64,000 nt of DNA from Myxococcales bacterium (GTDB lineage: Bacteria; Myxococcota_A; Polyangia; Polyangiales; Polyangiaceae). The stretch's first letter is position 1; every line of letters starts with the position of its first letter. Location: NCBI GenBank assembly GCA_004193285.1, contig SECP01000026.1, forward strand, positions 1-64,000, in the 5' to 3' direction. The translations under genes and the position numbers were made by a program. The notes beneath the pieces are model-generated. The model had not been told where the DNA came from. It searched no databases and saw nothing but the letters and a program-made list of their open reading frames with translations. Below, one piece after another: positions 7,013-16,789 of the stretch.

Positions 7013-9988
7013 TCACGGTTTTCGGCCGCGGCGCCGCGCCAGCAAAATCTCGGCCGCGGTGGGCGGGCGCGCCTCCGTACCGCCCGTCGGCGGCGCGGCG
7101 CTCGGCGGGCTTGGAACCCGTGCGACTACAATGGGTCCAGAGACGCGCGGCGCCGCCGGCACCGGCTCGACGGAAGCGCTGGGCTCGCGCGGAAGCTCCG
7201 GCGACTTGCGGGCGCGCACGCGTGAAAGCGCGTCGAGGGTGGCAGTCGACGTCGCCGGCTCGGGCCGCGGGGCGGCGCGGGTCTCCGCACGCGGAGCGCC
7301 CGCTCTTTGCAGCGCTCGCTCGAGGCCCTCGGGGATGGTCAGGCGCCGCGCGGAGACCGCCAGCAGCAGCGCGAACGCCGCGACGCACAGCAGCCAGGGG
7401 CCGAGCGACTGGTAAGCGAAGCGCTCGGCATCCCGATCCAGGAAGATACCGGCGAGGGTATCGCGCACTTTGCCGCCGCTTTGCGCGGCGATGCGCTTCA
7501 AAACGCCGCGATCCGTGCCCGTCGGACGCAGCTCGTGGCCCATCGTGAGCACCGCGCCCGTCGTCGCCTCCACCGCTTGCGTCTGCTCGTCCACCAGCGT
7601 GGCCACGTAGGCGCCGGGGCGCCCGGCGGGGAGGGTTGCGCTGTACAGGCCCGCGCCCACCGCATCCAACGGGAGCTGGCGGGTGGTGCCGTCCGGCGCG
7701 GTGACTCGCGCGACCAGCCGCCGCAAGCTCTCGCTGCGGCCGCGTTCGTCCGTAACGCTGGCACGCAGGCGGAGCTCGCCGCCGGTGGTGTCCGCCTCCA
7801 AACGCACCCGCGGGTTGTCGGCGCGACGAGCTAGGTCGCGCGCGAGCTGACCAAAAAGCTTTTCGGCACCCGACCAGCTCGTCCACGCCTGGCCCCAGCG
7901 GTCCTTGTAGTCGCTCGTGAAGGCCGCCGCGCGACCGACGCCCACCGACCAGCTCGCCAGCACCGGATCCCCCTCCGGACCGCTCAGCACGACCTGGGCT
8001 CGCCCCTTCGGGATCGTGACCACGTAGCCGGTGAGGCTCGGGGCTTGGCTCAAGTCCACCCCGCGCAGGACCGGGCTCTGCGATGCGGCCTGCGGTCGGA
8101 ATGGCACCTCGTTGATCGAGCTGCGCGCCGCCAGCACCGTTTCTTGGGCGAACACCGCGGGCAAACGGGTCGCGTCCTCGATCAAGTAGAAGCGACCGTC
8201 GCCCAGCTTGCTCATGCGCTCCAGATCCGGCACGTCGGGACCGTTGCCCAGCGCCACGACGCTGGTGGTGATGCCGCGCGTCCGAGCCGCGCTCACCAGG
8301 CCGAAGGCGCGGCTTCGCTCTTCCGCGTCCGACCCATCTGCGAACAGGAGCAGGTGCTTGAGCTGAACCGACTCCTTTTGCAGCGCTCCGTAACCGGTCT
8401 GCAGCGAAAGATCCACGTAGATGCCGCCGCCCCCGACCCCCACCGCGCGCACCGCCTTCTCCATCTGCGCGCGATCCTTGATCTCGCCGAGCGGTATGGT
8501 CCACGCGACGGCCGTGTCCACGTGCATGACGCCGAGGCGGTCGCCCGCGCCGAGCAGGCTCATCGAGCGCACGGCGGCCTCGTTGGCCAAATCCAGCTTC
8601 GTGCGGGCACCCACGGCGGCTCCCATCGACCCCGAGTAGTCGACCACGATCACCTCTGCCAGGCTCGCTCGCTTGCGCTCCTGCTTCACGTCGAAGGAGA
8701 CCGGGCTCACCTCCTCGAGGGGCGTCTTGCCGTAGCCGCCCGGGCCGAGCGAGCGGTCGCCGCCCATGAGCAGTAGTCCGCCGCCCAGATCCCGCACGTA
8801 CGAGGCAAGGCCGGCGATCTGCTCGGGCGCGAGGTCCACCGCGCTGATGTCGGACAAGACGACCAAGTCGTACTGCGCGAGCTCGGCCGCTCCGGCGGGG
8901 AATTGAGTCGCGTCGCCGGTGCTGACCTGGAAGGCCGCGCTCTGCAGCGCGCGCACGAGCGGCCCCGCCAGCGCTTTGTCTCTCTCCAGCACGAGCGCGC
9001 TCGCCTCTCCGGCGACGCGCACGAAGGTGGACCCGGTGTTGTCTTGCGGCGCTTCGTCCTGGCGGGCGTCCTTGGCGCTGAGCTCTACGTCGTAACGGTG
9101 CAGGCCCGGCTCGCTCGCGGTCTCACGCAGGTGGACGACGTCTTCGCCCGCTGCAATGGACACGTTGCCCTCACGAATCAGCTCGCCGTCGCGGTAAATG
9201 CGTAACGCGACCTCCGCCGGGGTCGGCGAGGACGTCACGACGCGCAGGTCGATGGCCTCGCCCAGATTTGCACGCCCGCCGGCCGCCACTCCTACTACTC
9301 GGATATCTGTCAGCTTGCGCTGATCCAGCGGCACCACATCCACCCGAACCCCCGCGGCGGCGGCGAGCGCTGCCTCACCCAGCGCGTCCCCGGTCGTGGA
9401 AACTCCGTCGCTCATCAACACGATTCGGGCCGCGGAGTCGGGCGGCACTTCCGAGAGAGCGCGGCGGACGGCAGCGCCCAGATCCGTGCCGTCGCGGCCC
9501 AGCTCGGCGCGCTGAGGCGCGGGAGGCTGACGGCGTTCGCGGAGCGGCGACTCCATCACCGCCTCGGCCGCGAACGCGAGGCTGCCGATGCGGTCACCTT
9601 CGCGCATGCCGAGCTCGGCCACTTGCAGCTCTTGCTCCACTCGTGAAGCCGCGCCCGGGACCAGGTCGATGCTGCGGCTGCGGTCCACGGCCACGATCAC
9701 GGTCAGGCGGTCGAGCTTGCGGCCTACTTCGACGCCGATCACCGCGAAGGCGGCGGCGGTGGCGGCCACTCCGGTGAGCAGCGCCATCCCGATGGCTCTG
9801 GCCTGCGTGCGACGGTAACTGAAGCGAGCCAGGCGAGTCGTGAGCCAAACGAGCAGCACGGCGAGCGGGATCGCCAGCGATGGCCGAGATAGCCGAACGT
9901 AGGGAACCGCAGCCCCGAGCCACTCGAGCCCGTAGATGAGAGCCGGGAGGAGGGCGCAGGCGCGCAGCAGCCACAATAACGCCTTCAT
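7013..9988 (-). CDS. Membrane protein with two VWA domains and a GATase-like domain
   Basis: This 991-residue protein has three N-terminal membrane segments (about residues 1-22, 38-54, 66-86). A first VWA domain has MIDAS motif DRSRS (D102). A beta-rich stretch and a glutamine-amidotransferase-like domain follow (YDLVVLSD, GGGLLLMGG, about 372-412), then a second VWA domain with DYSGS (D450), and a further membrane segment near 855-878. The C-terminal 110 residues are Pro/Ala/Arg-rich and cytoplasmic by inference. It is coupled to the upstream BatA-like gene through ATGA. It probably acts as a metal-dependent protein-interaction component of a MoxR/VWA envelope assembly. The ligand is unknown. 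Confidence 0.85.
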   Translation of the reverse strand: MKALLWLLRACALLPALIYGLEWLGAAVPYVRLSRPSLAIPLAVLLVWLTTRLARFSYRRTQARAIGMALLTGVAATAAAFAVIGVEVGRKLDRLTVIVAVDRSRSIDLVPGAASRVEQELQVAELGMREGDRIGSLAFAAEAVMESPLRERRQPPAPQRAELGRDGTDLGAAVRRALSEVPPDSAARIVLMSDGVSTTGDALGEAALAAAAGVRVDVVPLDQRKLTDIRVVGVAAGGRANLGEAIDLRVVTSSPTPAEVALRIYRDGELIREGNVSIAAGEDVVHLRETASEPGLHRYDVELSAKDARQDEAPQDNTGSTFVRVAGEASALVLERDKALAGPLVRALQSAAFQVSTGDATQFPAGAAELAQYDLVVLSDISAVDLAPEQIAGLASYVRDLGGGLLLMGGDRSLGPGGYGKTPLEEVSPVSFDVKQERKRASLAEVIVVDYSGSMGAAVGARTKLDLANEAAVRSMSLLGAGDRLGVMHVDTAVAWTIPLGEIKDRAQMEKAVRAVGVGGGGIYVDLSLQTGYGALQKESVQLKHLLLFADGSDAEERSRAFGLVSAARTRGITTSVVALGNGPDVPDLERMSKLGDGRFYLIEDATRLPAVFAQETVLAARSSINEVPFRPQAASQSPVLRGVDLSQAPSLTGYVVTIPKGRAQVVLSGPEGDPVLASWSVGVGRAAAFTSDYKDRWGQAWTSWSGAEKLFGQLARDLARRADNPRVRLEADTTGGELRLRASVTDERGRSESLRRLVARVTAPDGTTRQLPLDAVGAGLYSATLPAGRPGAYVATLVDEQTQAVEATTGAVLTMGHELRPTGTDRGVLKRIAAQSGGKVRDTLAGIFLDRDAERFAYQSLGPWLLCVAAFALLLAVSARRLTIPEGLERALQRAGAPRAETRAAPRPEPATSTATLDALSRVRARKSPELPREPSASVEPVPAAPRVSGPIVVARVPSPPSAAPPTGGTEARPPTAAEILLARRRGRKP

Positions 9989-11940
9989 GCCGCCTCGGGG
10001 CGCTCCGGGCGAAGCGGACGTGCTCGGCTAGGATCCACGCGCGCGGGGGTGCGGGTGAGCCACCACACCTGGGCCACGATCGCGGCCAGCGCCAGCGCGG
10101 CCGCGATGAAGCCGAGATCGCCGGGAGACTCCGTCACCGCTGAGCGCGTCGTTGCCGGTGCGGGTCCGGCCGCCTCCGCGCCAGCCGGCGACGGGCGCAG
10201 ATCGCTCTCGACCTCGCTCGTCAGATTGACCACCGCTAGTGCCACTCCGGGGCGCTGGCCCTGGTAGCTGAGCAGGTAAAACCCGGGCTGGTCGGGGCTC
10301 GGAACGAGCGCGACTCCGCCCCGCGCCTCGAGCTCGCTTTCCCGACCGCTCGGCTCCGTGAGCGAAACCTTCGTGGCGGAGGCGGGAACCCTGAGCCGCA
10401 GGGGGACGCCGGTGCGCGCCGGACCCAGCACCCGGCTTTGACGGTGTGAGCGGGCCAGCTCCGCCACGTTGCGCACGAACAAGACGAACGAGGCGCGCAG
10501 CGGCCAGTTGCTCTCACCCACGTCGAACCCCACCAGCGTACCGGTCCGTCCCGCCTCCGAAATGTCCACGATGAGCGCGCCTTCGCGGCCTTTCACGAGC
10601 AAACTTTGAGCGGTAGGTGGGTCCAGAGCGCTCGCTTTGGCGATCGCGACGCCGTCCAGAGTGATGAAGCGGAGGCGCGCGTCGGTCCGCTCCCAAGAGG
10701 TCACGACGGGCCCGTCCGACGGCTTGCCCACGATCGCCCCGCGACAGGGTCCCGGCGGCGGGTCCAGGATCACGAAGTCCGCGCCCGGCAGCTCCGCCGG
10801 GCAGGCTTTGCTCACCACGACCAGCGCGTCGTCGTCTATCCCGCTCGTGCCGAGCTCTGCGAGCGGTACGCCCAGGAGCTCCAGCTCCGGGTCTGCGAGC
10901 AGGGCCCGCTCGAACCACGGACTGGCGTGAGCGGGGGAAGTGATGGCGCGCAGCTTACGGCTCGGCGGCACGCGGCCGTAGGCGACATCATCCACCGGCA
11001 GTGCGTCGGGGGGAGAAAGCTCCACGACCAGACCCGTGCCAGCATCGGCCTCCGCGGCTTCGAAGCCGAGCACCACCGGTGTCTTCTGGCCGGGCTCGAG
11101 GCGGAGCTTGCGCGAAGCGAGCACGGTGGGTGAGCTCCGCTGCTTGAGGGTGACGAAAATGTCGCGCGGGCTCTGCGAGAAGCTCGCCACCTCCGCGAAT
11201 ACCTCGACGCGGTCCGCCTGGGTAGACGACCCGGCCGTCGGCGTGGCGCGACCCACGTCCACCCGCACGATGGCCGAGTTGTCGACGGGCTCTCCCACTT
11301 TGACGACGCTGACCGGCACCCGAGTCACCGGCAGGGCAGCCGCGAGCCCGTTTTCGTCGCTGAGGACGACGATCCGGCGATTTCCGGCGCGCTGGGCGAG
11401 CTGCTCGCTCGCGAGCGCGACCGCGCGCTCCAAGTGGCCCTCCACCCCGGTCGCAGAGAGGCTCGCCAGGCGCGCCTTGACCCGGGCCAGGTCGCGGTCC
11501 GCAGGCCCGACGGTGTGCGGCTCGCTCCCGGCGGCGATCAGCAGCGCGTCCGCACCGGGCGGCAGCGACGACAGGACTCGCAGGGCCGCGGCTTGGGCCG
11601 CCGCGAAGCGTGTCTCCGGCCCGCTCTTGGCGAGCATGGAGGCGCTCGTATCGATCACCAGCGCGACGTGCTCGGCGTCCACGCGGCCTCCAGAGAGCGC
11701 AGGGCGGGCCAGGGCGAGACCGAGCGCGAGCAGGGCCAGCGCCTCGATCAGAAGCAGGAGGCGCGCGCGGAGGCGCTGCCACGGGCTCTTCGCGAGCAAG
11801 TCGCGCGCGGCCGCCTGCCAGAGCCACGTCGAGGCCACAGTCACTTTCTGGCGCCTGACCTTCAGGATGTACAGAACGACGAGGGGCGCCAGGAGGCCGA
11901 GCAGCCAAAGTCCTTGCGGGTTCCCGAGCGCGGGTGGCAC
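9985..11940 (-). CDS. BatA-like membrane protein with VWA domain
   Basis: The 651-residue protein begins with the BatA/aerotolerance regulator N-terminal segment, two hydrophobic helices (about 10-26 and 58-80) around the basic loop KVRRQK and STWLWQAA. A VWA domain with MIDAS DTSAS (D97) follows, then a long periplasmic beta-rich region, a last hydrophobic helix near residues 605-627 and a short basic tail. The start codon is GTG. It overlaps the next VWA gene by ATGA, so the two VWA proteins are probably made in equal amounts. In Bacteroides and other bacteria, related Bat proteins work with MoxR and DUF58 proteins, and both are encoded further upstream on this strand. Confidence 0.85.
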   Translation of the reverse strand: MPPALGNPQGLWLLGLLAPLVVLYILKVRRQKVTVASTWLWQAAARDLLAKSPWQRLRARLLLLIEALALLALGLALARPALSGGRVDAEHVALVIDTSASMLAKSGPETRFAAAQAAALRVLSSLPPGADALLIAAGSEPHTVGPADRDLARVKARLASLSATGVEGHLERAVALASEQLAQRAGNRRIVVLSDENGLAAALPVTRVPVSVVKVGEPVDNSAIVRVDVGRATPTAGSSTQADRVEVFAEVASFSQSPRDIFVTLKQRSSPTVLASRKLRLEPGQKTPVVLGFEAAEADAGTGLVVELSPPDALPVDDVAYGRVPPSRKLRAITSPAHASPWFERALLADPELELLGVPLAELGTSGIDDDALVVVSKACPAELPGADFVILDPPPGPCRGAIVGKPSDGPVVTSWERTDARLRFITLDGVAIAKASALDPPTAQSLLVKGREGALIVDISEAGRTGTLVGFDVGESNWPLRASFVLFVRNVAELARSHRQSRVLGPARTGVPLRLRVPASATKVSLTEPSGRESELEARGGVALVPSPDQPGFYLLSYQGQRPGVALAVVNLTSEVESDLRPSPAGAEAAGPAPATTRSAVTESPGDLGFIAAALALAAIVAQVWWLTRTPARVDPSRARPLRPERPEAA

Positions 11941-11968
11941 GCCTCGAGTCTAGCCCGGATCGGCCGAG

Positions 11969-12691
11969 CTAGGCGCGACGTGGTCCACGCCGACCGTGAC
12001 GAGCGAGCAGCCCCTCGTGCTCCCGTTCGCGGCCGCTCGCGATGTCGCCCAGCACCGCCTCGATGACGTCGGGGCCCACCTGGGTCACGGTGAGAAGATT
12101 TTGTTCGGCGATGCGCTCGCGCAGCGGCTTGGCTGCAGGCTCCGTCAGGGCCTTGAAGGCCTCCACCGACAGCGCCGATACGTCCAAGAAGGCGGTGCCC
12201 GAGGTCAGGCCTTTGATGCGAGAAAGTGCGGAGTTTTTCACCAATTGCAGGGTCGGATCGGGGCTGCGACGCACGTAGGGAACGAGCTTGTCGGGGTGGC
12301 TCAAGTCCGCCGCGGCGTTGGGGTGGAAGGCGGCCATGGCGTAAGCGTCGAGCTTGGGAGAGGCGCGCTCGGCGAGCGCACGGAGGCGCCTCGTGTAGTC
12401 TTCGAAGCCGAGCCGGCTAGTGTCCAAAAGCGGGTAGATGAAGAGCGCGATGTCCGGAGCGTCCTCGCCCTCCGAGAGCTCGCGCAGGGCGGCAAGCGAA
12501 CCATCCAAATCATCCGTATTCGCGCTGAAAAGCACGCGCAGTAGTACCTCTCCCGACTCACGCGCCGCGCGCGCCCAAGGGCACAGCCCAAAGCGTTCGA
12601 CGACCTCGACCGCGTACCGCTCGTAGACGGCTAGCGTCGCTCGTTCGAGGTCGCGCTCGAAGTCGTGGGTGGCCGTAGTCGGGAGGGTCAC
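11969..12691 (-). CDS. DUF1415-family protein
   Basis: The 240-residue protein matches the DUF1415 pattern. An early helix ends in VERFGLCPWARAA, with the family's conserved Cys-Pro. A central strand has APDIALFIYPLLD. The second signature is AMAAFHPNAA followed by YVRRSPDPTLQLVKNS. No enzyme activity is known to me for the family. The conserved Cys, His and Arg suggest a catalytic or metal site. GTG start. The gene lies on the same strand as the VWA genes, 28 bases upstream of the BatA-like start, so it could be the first gene of that transcript, although no functional link is evident. Confidence 0.75.
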   Translation of the reverse strand: MTLPTTATHDFERDLERATLAVYERYAVEVVERFGLCPWARAARESGEVLLRVLFSANTDDLDGSLAALRELSEGEDAPDIALFIYPLLDTSRLGFEDYTRRLRALAERASPKLDAYAMAAFHPNAAADLSHPDKLVPYVRRSPDPTLQLVKNSALSRIKGLTSGTAFLDVSALSVEAFKALTEPAAKPLRERIAEQNLLTVTQVGPDVIEAVLGDIASGREREHEGLLARHGRRGPRRA

Positions 12692-12802
12692 GACCGTTCT
12701 CTATCATCCGCCGACTTGACGAGCGGCCGCAAAGCCATGCAAAGTGTGTCTCAACGCGAGCGCGCTTTGGTCGTGCTCCGTTATTTTACAAGAGGACGGA
12801 CA

Positions 12803-13012
12803 ATGGCCGGACGTAAGAAGAAAGCATCGAAGAAGGCAGCCCCCGTGGCCGCAGCCCCTGCCGCCAAGAAGACGCGCAAGAAGGCGGGCAAGAAGAAGGC
12901 GGGCAAGAAGGCGAGCAAGAAGGCGCCTGCCATGGCCGCAGAGCCCATGGCCGCCCCCGCCAAGAAGGCGAAGAAGAAGGCCAAGCGCAAGGCCAAGGCC
13001 AAGAAGGCGTAA
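12803..13012 (+). CDS. Histone H1-like Lys/Ala-rich DNA-binding protein
   Basis: The 69-residue protein is made almost entirely of Lys, Ala, Gly, Pro and Arg in KK-A/G-KK repeats, like the C-terminal tail of histone H1, chlamydial Hc1 and the H1-like tails of myxobacterial CarD-type proteins. It has no globular domain. It should bind DNA non-specifically as an intrinsically disordered polycation. The ATG at 12803 has a strong Shine-Dalgarno, AGAGGA at 12791-12796. A TTGACG hexamer at 12716-12721 could be a -35 box, but no good -10 follows. The gene is oriented against the surrounding minus-strand cluster. Confidence 0.8.
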   Translation: MAGRKKKASKKAAPVAAAPAAKKTRKKAGKKKAGKKASKKAPAMAAEPMAAPAKKAKKKAKRKAKAKKA

Positions 13013-13173
13013 TGCTTCCGGATGAGCGCGAGTGCCGGAGCGCTTGTCGCTTCGGTGCTCGCGCTCTCTGTATTTTGTAGGCTTTCGTCGCCGCATCGCC
13101 CATCGCGCGAAGCGCCCGCACCGACGAGCCACTTCCTACGGAGTCGCAGCCAGGCTGCCCACCGGGACGAATC

Positions 13174-14070
13174 TCAATCTGCTTCGACGCCGAGCACCAG
13201 CCGCCGCAGCGGAGCCTCGAGCGGCTCGTCGGTGATGGCGCGAACGTAGCGAGCGCTCAGTCGGCGCGCAGTCGCGCGTAGCTCTTCCACGAGCCCCGCC
13301 AGCCGCGCGAGGTAGGCCTCGACTGCGCTGGCATCCATGGTCACGGAGAGCTCCGCTCCCGTTTCCGAATCGACCAGGGCGAGGTCCCCCTCGAAGCTGG
13401 GCTCGACCTCCATGCGACCGAGTACCTGGAGCAGCGCCAAGGAGTGCCCTTGAGAACGTAGCCGCGACAGCTCCTCCGCGAGCGGGCCCGCGTCCAGGAA
13501 GTCACTCAGAACGACGAGGAGGCCCGGCCGGAGCCCCCGCTCCGCTACGCCCCGCAAGGCCGCGGTCAGCGAGCCTCGCCCGCGTGCTTCGATAACCGAG
13601 AGCTCGTGCAGCACCCGATGCAGCGCGCCCTGACCGCGCCGTGGCTCGCCCATTGCAGCGATGCCTCGCGTCTCCGCCGAGCCCGTGACGAGCACCTGCA
13701 CGCGCTCCGAGTCACCGAGCGCGAGGTACGCGAGGGCGGCCGCCAATCGCCGGCATACCTCGATTTTTTGCGGGTTCCCGAAGCCGAGCGAAGCGGAGGA
13801 GTCGATGAGCAATCGCACCACCACGTCCTCCTCGGCTCGGAAGGTCTTCACTACCGGCACGCCGCTGCGGGCGAACGCGAGCCAATCGATGCGCCGTAGG
13901 TCGTCGCCGGGGGCGTAGGGGCGGTGCTCGCGAAATTCTGCGCTGCCTCCCCGCCGGCGCGCCAGGTGCTCACCCGCGCCTCCCGAGCGCACGTCGACCT
14001 TGAGCCGCCGGCGCAGCAGCGAGAGCTCCCGGACGAATTCCGGGTCCAGGAGCCCCGAGCGCGCCGTCAT
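13174..14070 (-). CDS. DUF58-family protein
   Basis: This is a 298-residue DUF58 protein. The family signature is clear: EFREHRPYAPGDDLRRIDWLAFARSG (about residues 46-70), followed by a VWA-like core with LLIDSSAS (D90) and LLVVLSDFLD. DUF58 proteins are typically encoded beside MoxR ATPases and VWA proteins and are thought to be their partners. This one ends the run that began with the DUF4175-like and MoxR genes. ATG 14070 overlaps the ABC permease stop (ATGA). An upstream in-frame extension would run through the permease gene and is rejected. Soluble, or membrane-associated through partners. Confidence 0.88.
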   Translation of the reverse strand: MTARSGLLDPEFVRELSLLRRRLKVDVRSGGAGEHLARRRGGSAEFREHRPYAPGDDLRRIDWLAFARSGVPVVKTFRAEEDVVVRLLIDSSASLGFGNPQKIEVCRRLAAALAYLALGDSERVQVLVTGSAETRGIAAMGEPRRGQGALHRVLHELSVIEARGRGSLTAALRGVAERGLRPGLLVVLSDFLDAGPLAEELSRLRSQGHSLALLQVLGRMEVEPSFEGDLALVDSETGAELSVTMDASAVEAYLARLAGLVEELRATARRLSARYVRAITDEPLEAPLRRLVLGVEAD

Positions 14071-15761
14071 GGCGGGGTGGGCTCGGGAGCGGGGGCGGCC
14101 GAGGCCAGCGCCGCCTCTTGTTCGGCCCGCAGCTCGGCGTCCAGCATCGCCTCGAGCTGGCTGAGCCGCTCGCGCTCTTGGCGCATCCGAGCTTGCGCGC
14201 GACCGGCGGCCATGGCGAGCAGACCGACGCCAAACAGGGCGTAGCCGACCGAGCACAGCACGGCGGCGGTCATTTCGCTGGAGAGAGTCGACGAGCTGCG
14301 CGCGATCTCTTCAGCGAGGATGAACGCGAACACCGGGGAGGGGGCGCCCAGAGCGAGGACCGCGTCGCCCGAGCGGGTCACCACGCCCGAGATGGCGAGC
14401 ACGATCCAGGGGCCGATGGCGGCGGTGACGATCGTCAGCACGAGCAGGACTCGGGGCACGGTGGCGCCTTCCGCGCGCGTGCGAAAAAACGCCGAAATAC
14501 CGCAAAGAAAGATCAGAAAGGCCAGCAGCTGGCCGTCGAAAGCCACGAGCACGGTGCGGTCCACGGGCCCGCTGAGCGTGGCCCAGCCGACGCCGATGCA
14601 CGCAGCGAAGGCGAGCAGGATCACCGCGAGCAGCCAAGTGGTCGCAGGTACGACCCCGGGCCCGAGCGCTCGCAGCAAAGCACTACGCTGCGTGCGCTCC
14701 CACATGACGCGCACGCGCCTCGAAGGTCCGAGGGGCTCGCCGGCCACGAGGAAGACCACGAACACGAAGAAGAAAAACAGCAGCGCGCCCTGAGCCTTGG
14801 CCCAGTCCACGTTTCGGGTCGCGACCGCTACGATCGAGCAGCAACCCGTGACGGCGAGCGAAGAGGCGATGGTCCAAGCGCGAAGGCGGGTAGAGCGGTC
14901 GTCGCTCGGCCCGGCCAGGTTGGCCACCGTGATCTCGTAGAACAGCCAGCCCGGCACGAGCACCGCGACCGCAGGCAGGACGATCAAAAACGCCAGGTAG
15001 TGCAAGCCGAGGTCGGCGCGCACCCAGGCGGTCGGCAGCCAAACCGGAGGGCCTTGTTGCACGGAGGGCCAGCGGTCGTGCACGGCTACCGAGAGCGCCA
15101 CGCCGAGCCCCATGTAGACGGCGAACGAGGTGACGAGCGTGACCATCAGCGTCACGATGATGGCCGCGGCCGAGCTTTGGAACTTCGAGCTGAGGGCTAG
15201 CCCGAACGTCACTGCGAGCGCGGCGAAGACGAAGCAGCAGAAAAAGGCCAAAATGACCTCGGTGGCGGCGACTCCGCCGAACAAGAACGGCAGCACCCCG
15301 ACCGGCGCGAGCATCACCAGGTAGAGCCCGACGTACGTGAACGCGGAGAGGAACTTGCCGCGCGCGATGCTGGCCGGCGGCAAACCGGTGAGGGCCAGGG
15401 CCTCCCACGTGCGGCCCGTCTTTTCACCGGCGATCGTGCTCGCCGCGACCGCGGGGCCCAGCCACGTGACGAGCGCGAACGCGAGCGAGAAGAAGGTGTG
15501 GAAGATGCCCACCCCGACCTTGGCGGGCTCGGTCGTGACGCTGGCGATACCACCGACCGAGCAGATGAGCAGGGCGACGGCGACCGTGACCGTCATCAGG
15601 ATGACGGGCGTACGCTGGAGACGCGCCGATTGCCGCAGCTCGCGCATCCACACCGGGTTCGGGTCGCGAGCCAAGCTGCGCCACCAAAAGCCGAAGCGCG
15701 CCCCCACGGGTGCGTCCGGCGCGGGAGGCGGAATCGAAGCGGAGCCGGATTGGATGCTCAT
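14067..15761 (-). CDS. ABC-2-like transporter permease
   Basis: The 564-residue polytopic membrane protein has about 11-12 hydrophobic segments, beginning after a 50-residue cytoplasmic N-terminus (PVWMRELRQSARLQRTPV, typical of GldF-like/ABC-2 permeases). It contains the cytoplasmic-loop motif AGEKTGRTWEALALTGL, found in many ABC-2 exporters of this type. The C-terminal 60 residues are a Glu/Ala/Arg-rich probable coiled coil. It is coupled by ATGA on both sides: to the ATPase upstream and to DUF58 downstream. Substrate unknown. Coupling to a MoxR-DUF58 pair suggests envelope maintenance or export rather than nutrient uptake. Confidence 0.85.
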   Translation of the reverse strand: MSIQSGSASIPPPAPDAPVGARFGFWWRSLARDPNPVWMRELRQSARLQRTPVILMTVTVAVALLICSVGGIASVTTEPAKVGVGIFHTFFSLAFALVTWLGPAVAASTIAGEKTGRTWEALALTGLPPASIARGKFLSAFTYVGLYLVMLAPVGVLPFLFGGVAATEVILAFFCCFVFAALAVTFGLALSSKFQSSAAAIIVTLMVTLVTSFAVYMGLGVALSVAVHDRWPSVQQGPPVWLPTAWVRADLGLHYLAFLIVLPAVAVLVPGWLFYEITVANLAGPSDDRSTRLRAWTIASSLAVTGCCSIVAVATRNVDWAKAQGALLFFFFVFVVFLVAGEPLGPSRRVRVMWERTQRSALLRALGPGVVPATTWLLAVILLAFAACIGVGWATLSGPVDRTVLVAFDGQLLAFLIFLCGISAFFRTRAEGATVPRVLLVLTIVTAAIGPWIVLAISGVVTRSGDAVLALGAPSPVFAFILAEEIARSSSTLSSEMTAAVLCSVGYALFGVGLLAMAAGRAQARMRQERERLSQLEAMLDAELRAEQEAALASAAPAPEPTPP

Positions 15762-16789
15762 TGCAAGTCCCCGCGCGTGACCTCGAGGAAGATGCGCTCG
15801 AGCTCGTTGCGCTCCGGCTCTACCCCGACGATGCCCACGCCTTGCGACACCAAGTGCCGCACGACCTCCGCCACGAAGCGCTCGTCGCCGCTGTACTCCA
15901 CCGTGAGCAGGCCGCCCGCGGCCGGGTCCACTTGGTGAACGCCGACTCCGCCGGCCAGGAGCGGTACGACCAAGCGCGACTCTCCCAGCACGCGCAGCTT
16001 GAGCTTTCGGCGCGCAGCGGGCGGGATCGCAGCGCCGCCGGGAGTGAGCAGCTCGGCCGGGGTCGGATTCGGGCCGGGAGGCACGGCCGGCGGCTGCTCG
16101 CCACGAGCGCGTCGCGCCAGCTCTTCACCGATGGCGGCGATGGGGCCGGCGATCACGAGCTGTCCGCGCTCCAAAATGCCAACCGAGGTGCACACGTCCG
16201 AAAGCTCCGTGAGAATGTGGCTGGAGAGGAAGATCGTTTTGCCGAGCTCACGCAGCTCGAGCAGAAGGTCGCGGAGCTCGATGCGCGCGCGCGGATCCAG
16301 ATCGCTGGCCGGCTCGTCCAAGATGAGCACCTTCGGGTCGTGAAGCAGGATGCGCGCGACCTGCAGTCGCTGCTTCATTCCCTTGCTGAGCTCGACGACG
16401 AGACGGCCGTCCAGCTTCTTGAGGTCGGTGAGCTCGAGCACGACGTCCACCACGCCCGGGTCTGGGATTTGGTAGCTGTCGGCGAAGAACTCCAGGAACT
16501 CGCGCACGGTGATGCGCTCGTACACGCCCGCGTGATCCGGCATGTAGCCGATGGCGCGGCGCACCCGATCCGGGTCGATGCTGACGTCGAACCCGTCGAT
16601 TTCCACGCGGCCAGTCGCCGGCTCCAGCAGGGTGGACATCACGCGAATCGTCGTCGTCTTACCGGCGCCGTTGGGACCGATGAAGCCGAAGATCTCGCCG
16701 TGCGCGACGTCGAAGCTCACGTCGCGCAGCACCTCGCGCGAGCCGTAGCGGTGGGACAGGTGTCGAACGCGAATCGCCGGCGCGCTCAT
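15758..16789 (-). CDS. ABC transporter ATP-binding protein
   Basis: This is a 343-residue ABC ATPase of the CcmA/GldA (ABC-2) class. Walker A is GPNGAGKTTT (38-47), the signature is LSKGMKQRL (134-142), Walker B is VLILDEPAS (154-162), and the switch His lies in LSSHILTEL. A C-terminal extension of about 100 residues holds a Pro-rich linker and an alpha/beta segment of the type seen in GldA-like ATPases. It powers the permease encoded immediately downstream (ATGA overlap). Its own start overlaps the stop of the 681-residue membrane protein gene (ATGA). Start ATG 16789 gives the normal N-terminus SAPAIRVRHLSHRYG. Confidence 0.93.
   Translation of the reverse strand: MSAPAIRVRHLSHRYGSREVLRDVSFDVAHGEIFGFIGPNGAGKTTTIRVMSTLLEPATGRVEIDGFDVSIDPDRVRRAIGYMPDHAGVYERITVREFLEFFADSYQIPDPGVVDVVLELTDLKKLDGRLVVELSKGMKQRLQVARILLHDPKVLILDEPASDLDPRARIELRDLLLELRELGKTIFLSSHILTELSDVCTSVGILERGQLVIAGPIAAIGEELARRARGEQPPAVPPGPNPTPAELLTPGGAAIPPAARRKLKLRVLGESRLVVPLLAGGVGVHQVDPAAGGLLTVEYSGDERFVAEVVRHLVSQGVGIVGVEPERNELERIFLEVTRGDLQ

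Noticed and set aside
12716..12745. TTGACG -35-like box upstream of the histone-like gene
   Set aside because: No acceptable -10 hexamer at 16-18 bases spacing.
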